Positions 35,825 through 46,400 of a stretch of 64,000 nt of DNA are shown in pieces. Source of the DNA: Pseudomonas sp. S35 (GTDB taxonomy: Bacteria > Pseudomonadota > Gammaproteobacteria > Pseudomonadales > Pseudomonadaceae). Under the pieces are notes generated by a model. The model saw nothing but the letters and a program-made list of their open reading frames with translations, ran no database searches and was not told where the DNA came from. The translations under genes and the position numbers were made by a program. The stretch lies in NCBI RefSeq assembly GCF_009866765.1, contig NZ_CP019431.1, positions 3,038,001 to 3,102,000 on the forward strand. Direction: 5' to 3'. The first letter of the stretch is position 1. Every line of letters begins with the position of its first letter.

Positions 35825-36211
35825 TCAGCGGCGCCGCACGAACGTGCGCATGGTCTCGCCTGGGCCAGTGCTGAATGTGCGTGGCCTGGGCATATTTTCA
35901 TCCGCCGCAATAAACACGAAGTCATCGTCTTCAAGGCGGTAGCTCGCGGGCAAGTATTTGCCTGCATCATCGCCTATGGCGTCCACCCAGGTAATGCTCT
36001 TGGGCACCGTGGTGCTGTCCAGAAAAAACCGGCCAGCCAATAACACCTCGCCGCTGACGGTTTTTACTTCGAAACGGTCACCCGTAATCGTAGTCATTGC
36101 GCCTGGAGCACTGTGGGCATCGGCCGGGTTGAGTACGCCGCTGTCCTCCAGCGATGTCTGTTCCCAGGCGCCTTGCAGGGCTAGAAAGTCCGGGTCTGAT
36201 AGAAGTGACAT
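35825..36211 (-). CDS. TIGR03067-like small protein
   Basis: A 128-residue protein with LQGAWEQTSLEDSG at the start, TTITGDRFEVKTVSGEVLLAGRFFLDSTTVPKSITWVDAIGDDAGKYLPASYRLEDDDFVF in the middle and PRTFSTG near the end. This order matches the TIGR03067 domain (from memory), a lipocalin-like beta fold of unknown role best known from planctomycetes. No signal peptide is seen. The ATG at 36211 has AAAGGAA upstream. Possible transfer, but codon use seems ordinary. Confidence 0.65.
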   Translation of the reverse strand: MSLLSDPDFLALQGAWEQTSLEDSGVLNPADAHSAPGAMTTITGDRFEVKTVSGEVLLAGRFFLDSTTVPKSITWVDAIGDDAGKYLPASYRLEDDDFVFIAADENMPRPRTFSTGPGETMRTFVRRR

Positions 36212-36536
36212 GCAATTTCCTTTTTGCTCAATCGTCAATCGACGCGGGGAGCGTCACGGTGCCGCAGTTTGAATCATCTTTCGCGTAATCACGCGTAGGA
36301 AAGCTCCTTATTTGTGTTTTTTATACTGATTTTTCCTTTGTCTATAGGCGAATTCCGATATTTTTCTAAACGGTCGGGTAACGTCTTGTAACGAAGCGTC
36401 TATGCTGTGGGTGCCTGTCAGTCACGGCGCCAACAACAAGGCGCCGTCAATGGCACCGGGTTGCTGTATAGAGCAAATCCGGATGTTGCCCCCTGTTTAT
36501 TCGGTTGTTATTCAGGTCTGTGTGGTTGGGCGCTGA
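36212..36536. other. 325-base gap before the wzz-like gene
   Basis: No gene is supported here. The stretch at about 36305-36370 is A+T-rich and may hold promoters for the Wzz-like gene to the right or the small leftward gene. A short palindrome, CGCGTAATCACGCG, lies at about 36283-36296. Confidence 0.5.
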
Positions 36537-37880
36537 ATGTCAACTCATCAGGGCGTAAGAACTTTGAACAACACTCCCCAGCTTCATCATCATCTGCCTA
36601 CGGATGAAGTCGATCTATTTGAACTGTTTCACGCAATCTACAAGCAAAGAAAATGGGTTATCGGTTGCACGCTGCTGGTCGGGTTACTGGGCGCAAGCTA
36701 CGCGTTTCTCGCACCTGCCGTGTATCAGGTCAGCAGTGTGCTGCGGCCCGCCGCGATCAATGAGCTGGACGCACTCAATCGTTCCGAGGTCTATAAGTTG
36801 CCGCCTGCCGAGGCGCTGGCCAAGGTCGGCGCGCAACTGGACTCCTACGAGGCCAGGCTGGGCTTCTTCAGGGCTAACCCGGCGCTGTTCCAGGCCTTCC
36901 AGCGCCCAGGGCAAAGCCTGGAGCAAGGCTTTGAAGCGTTCAATCGCAATGCTATCAACCTGGTGCTACAAGACCCCAGGCGGTCCGACGCTGCCAACAG
37001 TTATATGCGCCTGGAAATGCAGTATCCCCGCGGGATTGATGGCGTGGCGATCCTCAACGGGCTGGTCGACTATGCGATTGCGCTACAGCGCGAGCAAGTG
37101 GGCGCCGACCTTAAAGTGATCGTCAATAACCGCCTGAATGAACTCCAAGGCAAGATCGACGCCGCTCGTGCCAATTACGAAACGGCTAAAGAGTCAAAAA
37201 TTGCCAGGTTACTGGAGGCCGATGACGTCAAGCGCGCCACGTTGAAAGATGAAATCGCGGCCTTGCGCTCGCAAATGACGGTGGAGCGCAGTAATCGCCT
37301 GGTGGAGCTGACAGAAGCCATTTCGATTGCCCGATCCATCGGTATCAAAAGCCCCACCACGCCCTCTGCCATGGGAGCCTACGCTTTTAACGGTTCAAGT
37401 CAGGTGATGCGCACCGAGGTGACCAACCAGAAAGTCCCGCTGTTTTTCATGGGCACGCAGGTGTTGGAGGCAGAGCGGGCCGCGTTGCAGCGACGCACTA
37501 ACGACGACTTCACCAACAGCCGAATCGTCGAAATTGGCAAAGAGTTGCGCATGCTCGATTCCAATCGTGAAGTCGAGGGGCTCAACGCACGCAAGAATGA
37601 AGACCTGTTCCTGCAGGGCGTTGAGTCGCTGTGGGCAGAACAGGCGCGGTTGCGCAGGCTCAACATCGATATGAGTACGCTAAGGCTGGTGACCGTTGAC
37701 CGGCGGGCCCAAGAGCCTTTGGGCCCGATCAAACCGAAAAAAGCAATGATCGTCGTGTTGAGCCTGCTGGCCGGGCTGATGCTGGGGATACTGGTGGCCT
37801 TGATACGGTATTTCTCGCAGGTACGCCGTAGTATCGGGCCATTTTCGTTGACCGATGAGCGCCGCCTGATACAGCAATAG
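36537..37880 (+). CDS. Wzz-family polysaccharide chain-length determinant
   Basis: A 447-residue inner-membrane protein with the Wzz plan. A first helix at about 40-60 (WVIGCTLLVGLLGASYAFLAP) follows a short cytoplasmic part (DEVDLFELFHAIYKQRK). A long periplasmic coiled-coil region fills the middle (KIDAARANYETAKESKIARL). A second helix lies at about 400-425, preceded by the proline-rich PLGPIKPKKAMIV and containing LAGLMLGILVAL. Such proteins set the length of O-antigen chains. No wzx, wzy or glycosyltransferase genes lie next to it, so it is a solitary copy. The start may also lie nearer NNTPQLHHHLP. Confidence 0.88.
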   Translation: MSTHQGVRTLNNTPQLHHHLPTDEVDLFELFHAIYKQRKWVIGCTLLVGLLGASYAFLAPAVYQVSSVLRPAAINELDALNRSEVYKLPPAEALAKVGAQLDSYEARLGFFRANPALFQAFQRPGQSLEQGFEAFNRNAINLVLQDPRRSDAANSYMRLEMQYPRGIDGVAILNGLVDYAIALQREQVGADLKVIVNNRLNELQGKIDAARANYETAKESKIARLLEADDVKRATLKDEIAALRSQMTVERSNRLVELTEAISIARSIGIKSPTTPSAMGAYAFNGSSQVMRTEVTNQKVPLFFMGTQVLEAERAALQRRTNDDFTNSRIVEIGKELRMLDSNREVEGLNARKNEDLFLQGVESLWAEQARLRRLNIDMSTLRLVTVDRRAQEPLGPIKPKKAMIVVLSLLAGLMLGILVALIRYFSQVRRSIGPFSLTDERRLIQQ

Positions 37881-38144
37881 GGCATGCTCAAACACCTCGC
37901 ACCAGGCTCAAACGCCAGCCTGCGGGCGTGTCTGCCCAGCACACTCAGTAGACAGCTTTTCACAATTCTTAGTTAACTTTTGGTTACAAACTGTGGCTAA
38001 ATAACTGCCAATGGTCACGCGCCGGCTGTCATCCAGCGGGGCGTGCCGACCGTGTGAATTGTGATTTCAGGCGCTGCATTCCATCCTCGACCGTCGTGGG
38101 TACGCGGGAGCAGCCTGTTCTCTTCTGACGTGTGGCGAAATCCC

Positions 38145-39044
38145 TTGAAACTCATCATCGTTGCTCTCTACGTTGCCTCCATTGCGTATGTACACCTGCG
38201 TGGTCGGGTGCGGCACAAGTTGGGCCGTCAGCTCAGCGATCATTCGACCTTCCTGGCGCCGATCAACTGCTTTCTCTACCTGTTCTCCAAGCTGCCCAGT
38301 CGGCCTTACCTGTCGCCCAGCAATTTTCCGGACCTGAGTCCGTTGCAAGAACACTGGGAGGAGATTCGCCAGGAAGGCCAGAACTTGATGCGAGCAGGGC
38401 AGATCAAGCGTTCGCAAGAGCACAATGACGTGGGGTTCAACTCGTTTTTCAAATCGGGTTGGAAGCGTTTTTATCTCAAATGGTATGGCGACAGTCACCC
38501 GTCAGCGATGAAGCTGTGCCCGCGCACCACCGAGCTAGTGCAGGGTATCGGCTCGATCAAGGCGGCGATGTTCGCCGAATTGCCGCCGGGCTCCCGGTTG
38601 GTACGCCACCGCGATCCCTATGCCGGCTCCTACCGTTATCACCTGGGCTTGGATACGCCGAACGATCCGGGCTGCTACATCAATGTGGACGGTGAGCATT
38701 ACTTCTGGCGCGACGGTGAGCCAGTGATGTTCGACGAGACCTACATCCACTACGCCGAAAACACCACCCAGCACAATCGGATCATCCTGTTCTGTGATAT
38801 CGAGCGGCCGATGAAATATCGCTGGGCAGCGGCGTTCAATCGCTGGTTCAGCCGTAACGTGATGGCCGCAGCAGGCTCGCCCAACGAGGAGGGCGACAAG
38901 ACCGGTGCGCTGAATCGCGCCTTTACCCGCCTGTACAAGATTCGCGTGCGTGGCAAGGCCTTGAAGAAGCGCAACCGCACGCGCTATTACCTGGAAAAGT
39001 GGGCGATCTTTGGGGCTCTTGCGCTGATCTTCGTGCTCATCTGA
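38145..39044 (+). CDS. lpxO: lipid A hydroxylase LpxO (Asp/Asn beta-hydroxylase family)
   Basis: A 299-residue Fe(II)/2-oxoglutarate dioxygenase. It has an N-terminal helix (KLIIVALYVASIAYVHLRGRV) and a C-terminal hydrophobic stretch (WAIFGALALIFVLI), with the catalytic part between. Iron ligands are the HRD of LVRHRDPYAG and the histidine of FDETYIHYAENT; 2-oxoglutarate is held by NRIILF. LpxO adds a 2-hydroxyl to a secondary acyl chain of lipid A. A TTG at 38145 is chosen because it gives the family start M-K-L-I and length; a GTG at 38061 would add 28 residues. The ribosome site is weak in both cases. Confidence 0.85.
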   Translation: MKLIIVALYVASIAYVHLRGRVRHKLGRQLSDHSTFLAPINCFLYLFSKLPSRPYLSPSNFPDLSPLQEHWEEIRQEGQNLMRAGQIKRSQEHNDVGFNSFFKSGWKRFYLKWYGDSHPSAMKLCPRTTELVQGIGSIKAAMFAELPPGSRLVRHRDPYAGSYRYHLGLDTPNDPGCYINVDGEHYFWRDGEPVMFDETYIHYAENTTQHNRIILFCDIERPMKYRWAAAFNRWFSRNVMAAAGSPNEEGDKTGALNRAFTRLYKIRVRGKALKKRNRTRYYLEKWAIFGALALIFVLI

Positions 39045-39203
39045 GGCGTGGCCGGGGCGCCATTCACGGCGGTGGATGAGGTCCTGCAAGCATACGGACA
39101 GATCGTGTTACACCTAATCAGGAAGTATTTAGTTACCAAAGCCGAACCCCAGGCGTAGCGTGTTATCGAATACGTGTACTCCTCGGCCCAGTGAGGCTTT
39201 GTC

Positions 39204-39518
39204 ATGAACACCCGTGTATGCCGCGTTGCCGCGTTGATGTTGGGTCTGGCCTTGATTCCACTCGCCCAAGCGCAAAATCTTCCCGGCAACAACCCCTCGA
39301 ACAACAGCCCTATCCATCGGGCCAACCCCAATAGCATGCAGGGCACCCAGCCCAACGCGCCGGCCATTCGCGGGATTCAGACCGGGCCGACCACGCGTAC
39401 GCCGACCTTGGAAAATGGTGGAATCGGCAACCGCTATCCGCAGCGCGATGCCGCTCCCCGTCGTCCGGCTCCCGAAACCAAAGCCCCCACTTATGATGCC
39501 AACGGCAATCGCCGGTAA
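39204..39518 (+). CDS. small secreted Asn/Pro-rich protein, unknown function
   Basis: A 104-residue protein with a clear signal peptide (VAALMLGLALIPLAQA, cut before QNLPG). The mature part is short, hydrophilic and poorly ordered, rich in N, P, R and G, with GIQTGPTTRTPTLENGGIGNRYPQRDAAPRRPAPETK. I do not recognise a family. It lies 11 bases before the PQQ sugar dehydrogenase gene and probably shares its transcript. Confidence 0.7.
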   Translation: MNTRVCRVAALMLGLALIPLAQAQNLPGNNPSNNSPIHRANPNSMQGTQPNAPAIRGIQTGPTTRTPTLENGGIGNRYPQRDAAPRRPAPETKAPTYDANGNRR

Positions 39519-39529
39519 GGATTTGTCTT

Positions 39530-40678
39530 ATGTTTCTACGCAAAACCCTGATAGCCGTTGCGTGCGTGACCAGTATCGGTGCCGTACATGCGGGCGATGC
39601 TCAACAGTTCCCCACTGAGCAAGGCAGCATCACCGCCACGCCTATCGTCAAAGGCCTGGACCATCCCTGGGCCGTGGCGTTTCTGCCGGACAAGCAAGGC
39701 TTCCTGGTGACTGAGCGTGCGGGCCACCTGCGTTTCGTCACTCCGGACGGCAAGCTCTCGGCGCCATTGACCGGTGTGCCCGAAGTCTGGGCCAAAGGGC
39801 AGGGTGGTTTGTTGGACGTGGTGCTATCGCCCGACTTCAAACAAGACCGCCTGGTCTACCTGTCGTATGCCGAAGGCGGCGGCAAAGGCGGTACGGCCGG
39901 CACCGCCGTGGGCCGTGGGCGCCTGGCGGCGGACTTGAGTGGCTTGAGCGATTTCAAGGTCATCCTGCGCCAGGAGCCGAAGCTGTCTACCGGCAATCAC
40001 TTCGGCTCGCGCCTGGCGTTTGACCGGGACGGCTACCTGTTCGTGACCCTGGGTGAAAACAATGACCGGCCCACCGCCCAGGACCTGGACAAGCTCCAAG
40101 GCAAAGTGGTGCGCATCTTCGCGGATGGTCGCGTGCCCGAGGACAACCCCTTTGTCGGCCAGCAGGGTGTGCGTCCGGAGATCTGGTCCTATGGTCAGCG
40201 CAACCCCCAAGGCCTGGCGCTGAACCCCTGGAGCGGCACAGTCTGGGAGAACGAACACGGACCACGGGGCGGCGATGAAATCAATATCATCGAGCGGGGC
40301 AAAAACTATGGCTGGCCCTTGGCTACCCACGGCATCAACTATTCCCTGACACCCATTCCCGAAGCCAAAGGCAAGACCGCTGAAGGCACCGTGGCCCCCC
40401 ACCACGTGTGGGAAAAGTCACCGGCCATCAGTGGTATGGCGTTTTATGACGCCGATCGTTTCAAGGCTTGGCAGCACAACCTGTTTATCGGCGCGTTGGC
40501 CAGCCAGGAACTGATTCGCTTGCAGTTCGATGGCGACAAGATCGTGCATGAGGAGCGTTTGCTGGGCGGCCTGAAAGCGCGGATTCGCGATGTGCGGCAG
40601 GGCCCGGATGGCTACCTGTACGTGCTGACGGATGAAAATGATGGCGTGCTGTATCGCGTCGGTCTGAATCAGGATTAA
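39530..40678 (+). CDS. PQQ-dependent aldose sugar dehydrogenase, YliI type
   Basis: A 382-residue periplasmic protein with signal peptide TLIAVACVTSIGAVHAG. It is a six-bladed propeller of the soluble glucose/sorbosone dehydrogenase family: LDHPWAVAFLPDKQGFLVTERAGHLRFV near the N-terminus, GNHFGSRLAFDRDGYLFVTLGE with the catalytic histidine, NPQGLALNPWSG, EHGPRGGDEINII, and RIRDVRQGPDGYLYVLTDE at the end. It oxidises free aldoses using PQQ in the periplasm. Substrate range in vivo is unknown for the group. Confidence 0.9.
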   Translation: MFLRKTLIAVACVTSIGAVHAGDAQQFPTEQGSITATPIVKGLDHPWAVAFLPDKQGFLVTERAGHLRFVTPDGKLSAPLTGVPEVWAKGQGGLLDVVLSPDFKQDRLVYLSYAEGGGKGGTAGTAVGRGRLAADLSGLSDFKVILRQEPKLSTGNHFGSRLAFDRDGYLFVTLGENNDRPTAQDLDKLQGKVVRIFADGRVPEDNPFVGQQGVRPEIWSYGQRNPQGLALNPWSGTVWENEHGPRGGDEINIIERGKNYGWPLATHGINYSLTPIPEAKGKTAEGTVAPHHVWEKSPAISGMAFYDADRFKAWQHNLFIGALASQELIRLQFDGDKIVHEERLLGGLKARIRDVRQGPDGYLYVLTDENDGVLYRVGLNQD

Positions 40679-40685
40679 GCGCTAC

Positions 40686-40715
40686 GCCGCAAGCGTGAGG
40701 CTTCACGCTTGCGGC
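40686..40715. terminator. hairpin between convergent genes
   Basis: GCCGCAAGCGTGA and TCACGCTTGCGGC form a thirteen-base stem with a four-base loop. No T-run follows, so it may be a REP-like element or a weak terminator shared by the two convergent genes. Confidence 0.6.
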
Positions 40716-40721
40716 TTCAGG

Positions 40722-41201
40722 CTAGAGCCCCAGTTCGGACAACCCCGGATGCTCATCCGGGCGCCGGCCCAGGGGCCAGTGGAACTTGCGTTCGCTTTCC
40801 TGGATGGGCAGGTCGTTGATGCAGGCAAAACGATTGGCCATCAGGCCGTACTCGTCGAATTCCCAGTTTTCGTTACCATAAGAGCGAAACCAGTTGCCCG
40901 AGTCGTCGTGCCATTCATAGGCATAACGCACGGCAATGCGGTTATCGGTGAACGCCCATAATTCTTTGATCAGCCGATAATCCAACTCCTTGGCCCACTT
41001 GCGAGTCAGAAAACCCTTCGCCTCCTCGCGGTTGTGAGCGAATTCGGCGCGGTTACGCCACTGAGTGTCCACGGTGTAGGCCAGGGACACGCGTTGCGGG
41101 TCGCGAGAGTTCCAGCCGTCTTCGGCCAGGCGCACTTTTTCGATGGCCGACTCGCGAGTGAAGGGGGGAAGAGGCGGGCGTGTCTGCGGGGTTGATGACA
41201 T
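40722..41201 (-). CDS. DUF1348 / NTF2-like protein
   Basis: A 159-residue protein of the SnoaL-like DUF1348 group: [42 protein letters not shown], then [53 protein letters not shown] and [15 protein letters not shown]. This NTF2-like fold is a cone-shaped beta barrel; no function is established for DUF1348. AGGAG lies before the ATG at 41201. It is just downstream of, and co-directional with, the TetR gene, so both may form one unit. Confidence 0.85.
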   Translation of the reverse strand: MSSTPQTRPPLPPFTRESAIEKVRLAEDGWNSRDPQRVSLAYTVDTQWRNRAEFAHNREEAKGFLTRKWAKELDYRLIKELWAFTDNRIAVRYAYEWHDDSGNWFRSYGNENWEFDEYGLMANRFACINDLPIQESERKFHWPLGRRPDEHPGLSELGL

Positions 41202-41241
41202 GTGATGGCTCCTGTTAAGACGAAGTTGCGTGGCTGTGCAT

Positions 41242-41805
41242 TCAAAGACCCAATAACGTTCGCGCCATGCATTGCGCATTATTGGCGGCGCTTGAATCAC
41301 CCATCACCAGGGCAACGGTAATGGCGCCATCGATCAGGATCAGCAGGTGCGCGGCCTGCCGTTCGGGCTCGGGGGTGCCATGTGCTTGACACAGTTCGAG
41401 GGCGTACTCGAACAGCTTTTGTTTATGCGCCTTGGCCAACAGGCGGACCGGGTCGTGCGGGTCGCCGGTTTCGCCGCTGGTATTGATAAAGGCGCAGCCG
41501 CGAAAATCCGCCGAGCCGAACCAGGTGTTCAATGCGCTGAACAGTGCGAGCAAGCGCTCGCCACTGCCTTCGACACGCTCCACTTCGCTGCGCAGCCAAC
41601 GCAGCCAGCGCTCGTCGCGGCGTTGCAGGGCGGCAATCACCAGTTCGTCTTTATTGGCGAAGTAGCGGTATATGCTTTTTCGCGAGACGCCGGCGGTTTT
41701 CACCAGCAAGTCCATGCCGGTGGCGGCGATGCCATGGCGATAGATCAACTTTTCAGTGACGTCGAGGATGATGTCGCGGGTTTCGTTGCCAGTCATGTCG
41801 TTCAT
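41242..41805 (-). CDS. TetR-family regulator
   Basis: A 187-residue TetR repressor. The DNA-binding domain is at about residues 8-55 ([47 protein letters not shown]). The C-terminal domain contains [20 protein letters not shown], as in the YjdC/NemR-like group. A perfect palindrome lies 13 bases before the ATG and is the likely operator for itself. The DUF1348 gene follows in the same direction and may be a target. Confidence 0.88.
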   Translation of the reverse strand: MNDMTGNETRDIILDVTEKLIYRHGIAATGMDLLVKTAGVSRKSIYRYFANKDELVIAALQRRDERWLRWLRSEVERVEGSGERLLALFSALNTWFGSADFRGCAFINTSGETGDPHDPVRLLAKAHKQKLFEYALELCQAHGTPEPERQAAHLLILIDGAITVALVMGDSSAANNAQCMARTLLGL

Positions 41806-41817
41806 GCCACAAACAGT

Positions 41818-41831
41818 AGAACGATCGTTCT
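41818..41831. promoter_or_regulatory. palindromic TetR operator candidate
   Basis: AGAACGATCGTTCT is a perfect 14-base palindrome placed directly before the TetR gene. This is the typical layout of an autoregulated TetR repressor. Confidence 0.65.
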
Positions 41832-41929
41832 CCTTGGTCAATAAACTTTTTCCATAGCGCGCAGCGAGACCTGAGCACCCCCATGGTGTAAGCTCGGGAC
41901 CTCTTCGGATTCGACCCATTGCGAGCCTT

Positions 41930-43273
41930 ATGCCGTCGTTCTTCAAACGCTCCCTGTTGCCCAAGCTACGTGGTTTCCCTCTTACTCCTGACGCCATTGG
42001 CGTGCTGTCCGGTGCCGATGCGTATCGTCGTTGCCTGCTGGAGCAAATCCCCCGGGCCACGCGGCGTATCTACATCGTTGCGCTGTACTTGCAGCACGAT
42101 GAAGCCGGGCAGGAAATCTACGACGCCCTGCACGCCGCCAAGACGGCACGGCCGGCGCTGGACATCGTGGTGGTGGTCGATTGGCTGCGCGCCCAGCGCG
42201 GACTGATCGGTGCCGGCAAGCAGCCTGGCAACAGCGCCTGGTACCAGGCCATGACTCAGCGCCATGCCAGCGAAGTGCCGGTGTACGGCGTGCCGGTACA
42301 AACCCGCGAGCTGTTTGGCGTGCTGCACCTCAAGGGCTTTGTGATCGATGACAGCGTGCTGTACAGCGGCGCGAGCTTGAATAACGTGTACCTGCACAAG
42401 TTCGACAAATACCGCTTTGACCGCTACCACCTGATTCACAGCCAACCGCTGGCCGATTCGATGCAGCACCTGGTGGAACATGGCCTGGTAGCGTCCAAGG
42501 CGGTGCACCGCCTGGACCTACCGAACCCGCCCACCACCCGCAGCCTGCGCAACGATATCGGCGACCTGCGCAGCCGTCTCAAGCACGCGGCCTACGACAC
42601 CACGGCTGGGCAACTGCCCAATGGTCACCTGTCGGTCAGCCCGCTGCTGGGTGTGGGCAAGAACAACCCGCTGAGCCGGGTGATCCTGGAACTGATCGCC
42701 AGCGCCCAGCACCAACTGACCATCTGCACGCCGTACTTCAACCTGCCGTTGCCGGTCACTCGCGAGATCAACCGTGCCCTGGCACGTGGCGTGAAGATCG
42801 ATATCATTGTTGGTGACAAGACCGCCAACGACTTCTACATCCCGCCCAGTGAGCCGTTCAAGGTGATCGCGGCACTGCCTTACCTATACGAAATCAGCCT
42901 GCGCCGTTTTGCCAAGCGCCATCAACCGATGATCGACAGCGGCCGCTTGAACCTGCACCTATGGCACGACGGCGACAACACCTATCACCTCAAGGGCATG
43001 TGGATCGACGAGCGCTATACCTTGCTCACCGGCAACAACCTCAACCCTCGGGCCTTTCGCCTCGATTTGGAAAACGCCTTGCTCATCGATGACCCACAAG
43101 GCCAGTGGCTCGAGCCGCGGCGGGTGGAGCTGGAGCAGATTTTCCAACACACCACGCGCATCGAGCGTTATCAGCACTTACAGACGCTGCCGGATTACCC
43201 GCAAGCTGTTGGCAAATTCCTACGCCGAGTCAGCCGGGTACGTATTGAGAGGTTGCTCTACCGCATCCTGTGA
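41930..43273 (+). CDS. pssA: CDP-diacylglycerol-serine O-phosphatidyltransferase PssA
   Basis: A 447-residue phospholipase D-superfamily enzyme, close to the length of E. coli PssA (about 450). Two HKD-type motifs are seen: HLKGFVIDDSVLYSGASLNN near residue 130 and YHLKGMWIDERYTLLTGNNLNPRAF near residue 355. It joins serine to CDP-diacylglycerol to make phosphatidylserine, the precursor of phosphatidylethanolamine, at the inner face of the membrane. It is monocistronic. Confidence 0.93.
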   Translation: MPSFFKRSLLPKLRGFPLTPDAIGVLSGADAYRRCLLEQIPRATRRIYIVALYLQHDEAGQEIYDALHAAKTARPALDIVVVVDWLRAQRGLIGAGKQPGNSAWYQAMTQRHASEVPVYGVPVQTRELFGVLHLKGFVIDDSVLYSGASLNNVYLHKFDKYRFDRYHLIHSQPLADSMQHLVEHGLVASKAVHRLDLPNPPTTRSLRNDIGDLRSRLKHAAYDTTAGQLPNGHLSVSPLLGVGKNNPLSRVILELIASAQHQLTICTPYFNLPLPVTREINRALARGVKIDIIVGDKTANDFYIPPSEPFKVIAALPYLYEISLRRFAKRHQPMIDSGRLNLHLWHDGDNTYHLKGMWIDERYTLLTGNNLNPRAFRLDLENALLIDDPQGQWLEPRRVELEQIFQHTTRIERYQHLQTLPDYPQAVGKFLRRVSRVRIERLLYRIL

Positions 43274-43423
43274 GCCACGCTGATGTCGTACCACAAACAC
43301 TCTGATTACCGTCACGTATTTGGGAGTTCGCTTGCCCACATCGGCCGTGCCGGCCTTTAAATTTCCTCTCGACAGTTCTTAGGGATGAGAACTCTGCCCT
43401 TCATTGGTACAGAGGAAACAGAA

Positions 43424-46400
43424 ATGTCGAGCATCGACTCAAGCGTTCGCGCCTCCCTCCTGACGCCCGTGGCGCAACCGGCCCGCCAAGCACCCGCAGT
43501 GGCCCCCTCAGTTGACAGCACGTTGCGTCACAAACGCGAAATCACTCCCAACCCCGCCGCCGAGACAGGCCCGCAATGGACGTTGCAGCCTGTACCTGAG
43601 CCGTCGAGTGACGGCGATCACCAACTGCAAAACGCACTCGGCACATCCGCCATGCGCAACCCCTCGGATTCGCTAGTCCAGATCCCACCCGACAGCTTGG
43701 TTTACGCAGGGTTTTGTGCCGTGCGCAGTGCTTTCAATACCGCCGACATGAAGGCGTGGCTGATGAGCAAGGGCTTGGCGCTGGATACCGTGGTGGTTGG
43801 CCCCGACACCGTTACCGGATTGGTCATGGGAAGAGGTGGGGCGACACGCAAGACATTTACCCTGGGCGATGACTCCGGCTGGTGGCAAGTCAGCGCCCGA
43901 TTGCGTGCAGCCGTCAGCGCGCTGGATGTCGCCGGTAAGGGCGTGGTCTATATGAGCGCGCAAAGCGAGCTGTTTTCCCGCAATGCGTTGTTGCGATGGT
44001 ATGGCATCACCCCACCGACCCAGCTGGACGAGTTGGATCAGGTGCGTGAGGCCTTGATGGAGTCAGATTGGTCAGGCCTGTCGAGCGAGTTGAAGAACCG
44101 TTTGCGCAGCGCCAGCCTAGCGTCAATAAAAGCCATCAATTTGATGGATGAGCGCGCGCATCTGGCGAGCGGCCTGCGTGATTTCGTTCGCGATAAGTCT
44201 GACGATGAAGCCATCTCGCTGGCCAATGTCCGCACACCGATCAGCCCGACTGCAGCACCGGCCGTCAACGCTGCTGTCACGGCTCCCATCGCCGAAGTAC
44301 TGATTTCCCAGGGGTTATCGGAACCCAAGACCGGCAAAGAGGTACGCAATGTCATTCGTTGGCTCCTCACCCAGATGCCACCCGCCCCGGCGTTGGGTGA
44401 CTACGCACAGCTGATTTCGCAGCCGTGGGCGCCTGGCCTGTTGTCGCAGACCGATAAGCGCCTGGTACCGCAGTTGATCGAGGACGATGGGATCAGCCAG
44501 GGCAGTACGGCCAGTCTGTTGCGCGCACTTGATTTTGTCGGGGTTCTGGATGACAACACCCCTGAGGCCCTGCGTGCCCAGGCGGATCACTTCCTGGAGC
44601 AAATCCTTGGCCATCGTACGGCACTCCACTGGGGCGAGGCAGCGGCGCGCAGCTTGAGTTTTCAGGGGGCATCCGGGGCGTTTGCGCTGTCGGCGCGCGA
44701 AGCCAAGCAAATGGCGCTTGCGGCGGTCCTGTTGCAGATCGACCCGGATGCAGGCAAACGCCGCGGCCTCATTGCCGGCTACGACGTTTATCGCGCTGCC
44801 AACAGCGGGATGACGATGGCTGAGGTGCGCGCACAAGTCGAGGCCCACCTGAGCGCCCATCCTTTGCTCGATGCGCAGACCGTTCCTTTGATCGCGCACC
44901 TGTTCCTCGCCAGTAACGCCCCGGAGTTTTTGGTCCGGGATATTGCGCCCACACTCCGCGTGGGTTCTACGGCCTGGGCTGACCTTCGCCTGGGTGTCGC
45001 GTTTGCCGAGCGCCAGGGTGGAGCCGGCTGTTCGCGAGCGATGAACTACGATGAGATCCTGGCGCTCAGCCGGCTGGATGCGTCCACTCCCGAAGAGGCT
45101 GCGCTGCTGGATAACTACGGTGTCGATACGTTGCTCGATTGGGGCGTGATGCAAGGCGTCTACCCCAGGCCGCAAGAGGAGCGTTACACCCCGCAACTGC
45201 ATCAACAGGCCGCCGAAGCGTTCCAGGCCCAGCGTGATCAACTGCTGCAAGCCTTAGAGGTGTTCAGGGTGCCACTGCCCACGCGGCGTGAGTTGGCGAC
45301 CCTGCACCTCAAAGCTGTATTTCCCGAACTCAGCCTCGAACAATTGAAAGCGTTGAAAGTACACATCGCAGACCGGGATGAGCTTCGCAACATGGCATTG
45401 TCCGAACCCAGGGCCCGCTCACTGATAGAAACCTACATGACGGGCGAACTGGTCAAGGACCGCTGGATGCTGCTCGCCCCAGGGGAGCAGGCGCCTCAAC
45501 CCGCCCCGGCCAAAACGCCCTCTCAGTTCAACCGCGGTCTCAGTCCGGCTGATCGAGCCGTTGTCGACCGTAACGTCCAAGCCCTTAATCTGAAAATCGC
45601 CAACCTGCCGGATGTGCAGGCTCAAGTGCCGGGCAAAGTGGACGCCTACCTGGCGGACCTCAAGCAAGGGCTGAATACTGCTACTCGAAAGCTGATTGCA
45701 GAATTGCCACTGGCAGATCGACAGGCCCTGGAATATGGCAGCATCGAACTGTTCACTTTGCGTGAGCAAACCGACGCAGTGCTCATCATGGAGGAAACAC
45801 CTGAGCAGGTTGAGGAAGGGCGCGGGCGCAAAGGCACGTTGATACGCTGTGCCCACAACGGCAAGGTCAGCTATTTTGAGGTGTTTGCGCCGAAGATGTT
45901 GATCGTCAAGCGTGAGGACTTGCCGGACCAGTTGGCGTTGGGCGGCACCCTTGAAGACTTCGTGAAAACCTACGGTGCCTGGGCACCCACCGACGTACAG
46001 AAGCAAAACGGTGCAGTGGAGCCGTTTGATTTCAACGCCTACACCAGCGACGCCATGCCTCGGCCGGGCGTATCGTCCCCGCGCATCATCATCGAAAAGC
46101 TGGGTGACACGCTACCTGCCACTGCGCCCCCGGCCGGGCATGACAGCCTGCCAGTGCCCAACAGCTTTTCATCGGCCCGCACCGAGGCGATCGTCCAGGG
46201 CATTATGGAAGGTAATTTCATACATCACCGCGACAGCGTGTTGAAGATCGCCCAGGGTGAGCTACCGCTTGAACAGCAGCGGCAGTTGTCGAGAGCCAAC
46301 GACAGGATGCTGTTGAGCATGATCCCTTTTGTCGGCGCAATCATGGAATTGGCCAAGGGCAATATTGTCGAGGGCACGCGTGCGCTGGTCATCGACACAG

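Noticed and set aside
43343-43360. GGCCG/CGGCC hairpin with TTTAAATTT after pssA as a terminator
   Set aside because: The stem is only five pairs and the T-run is broken, so it was not listed as a feature.
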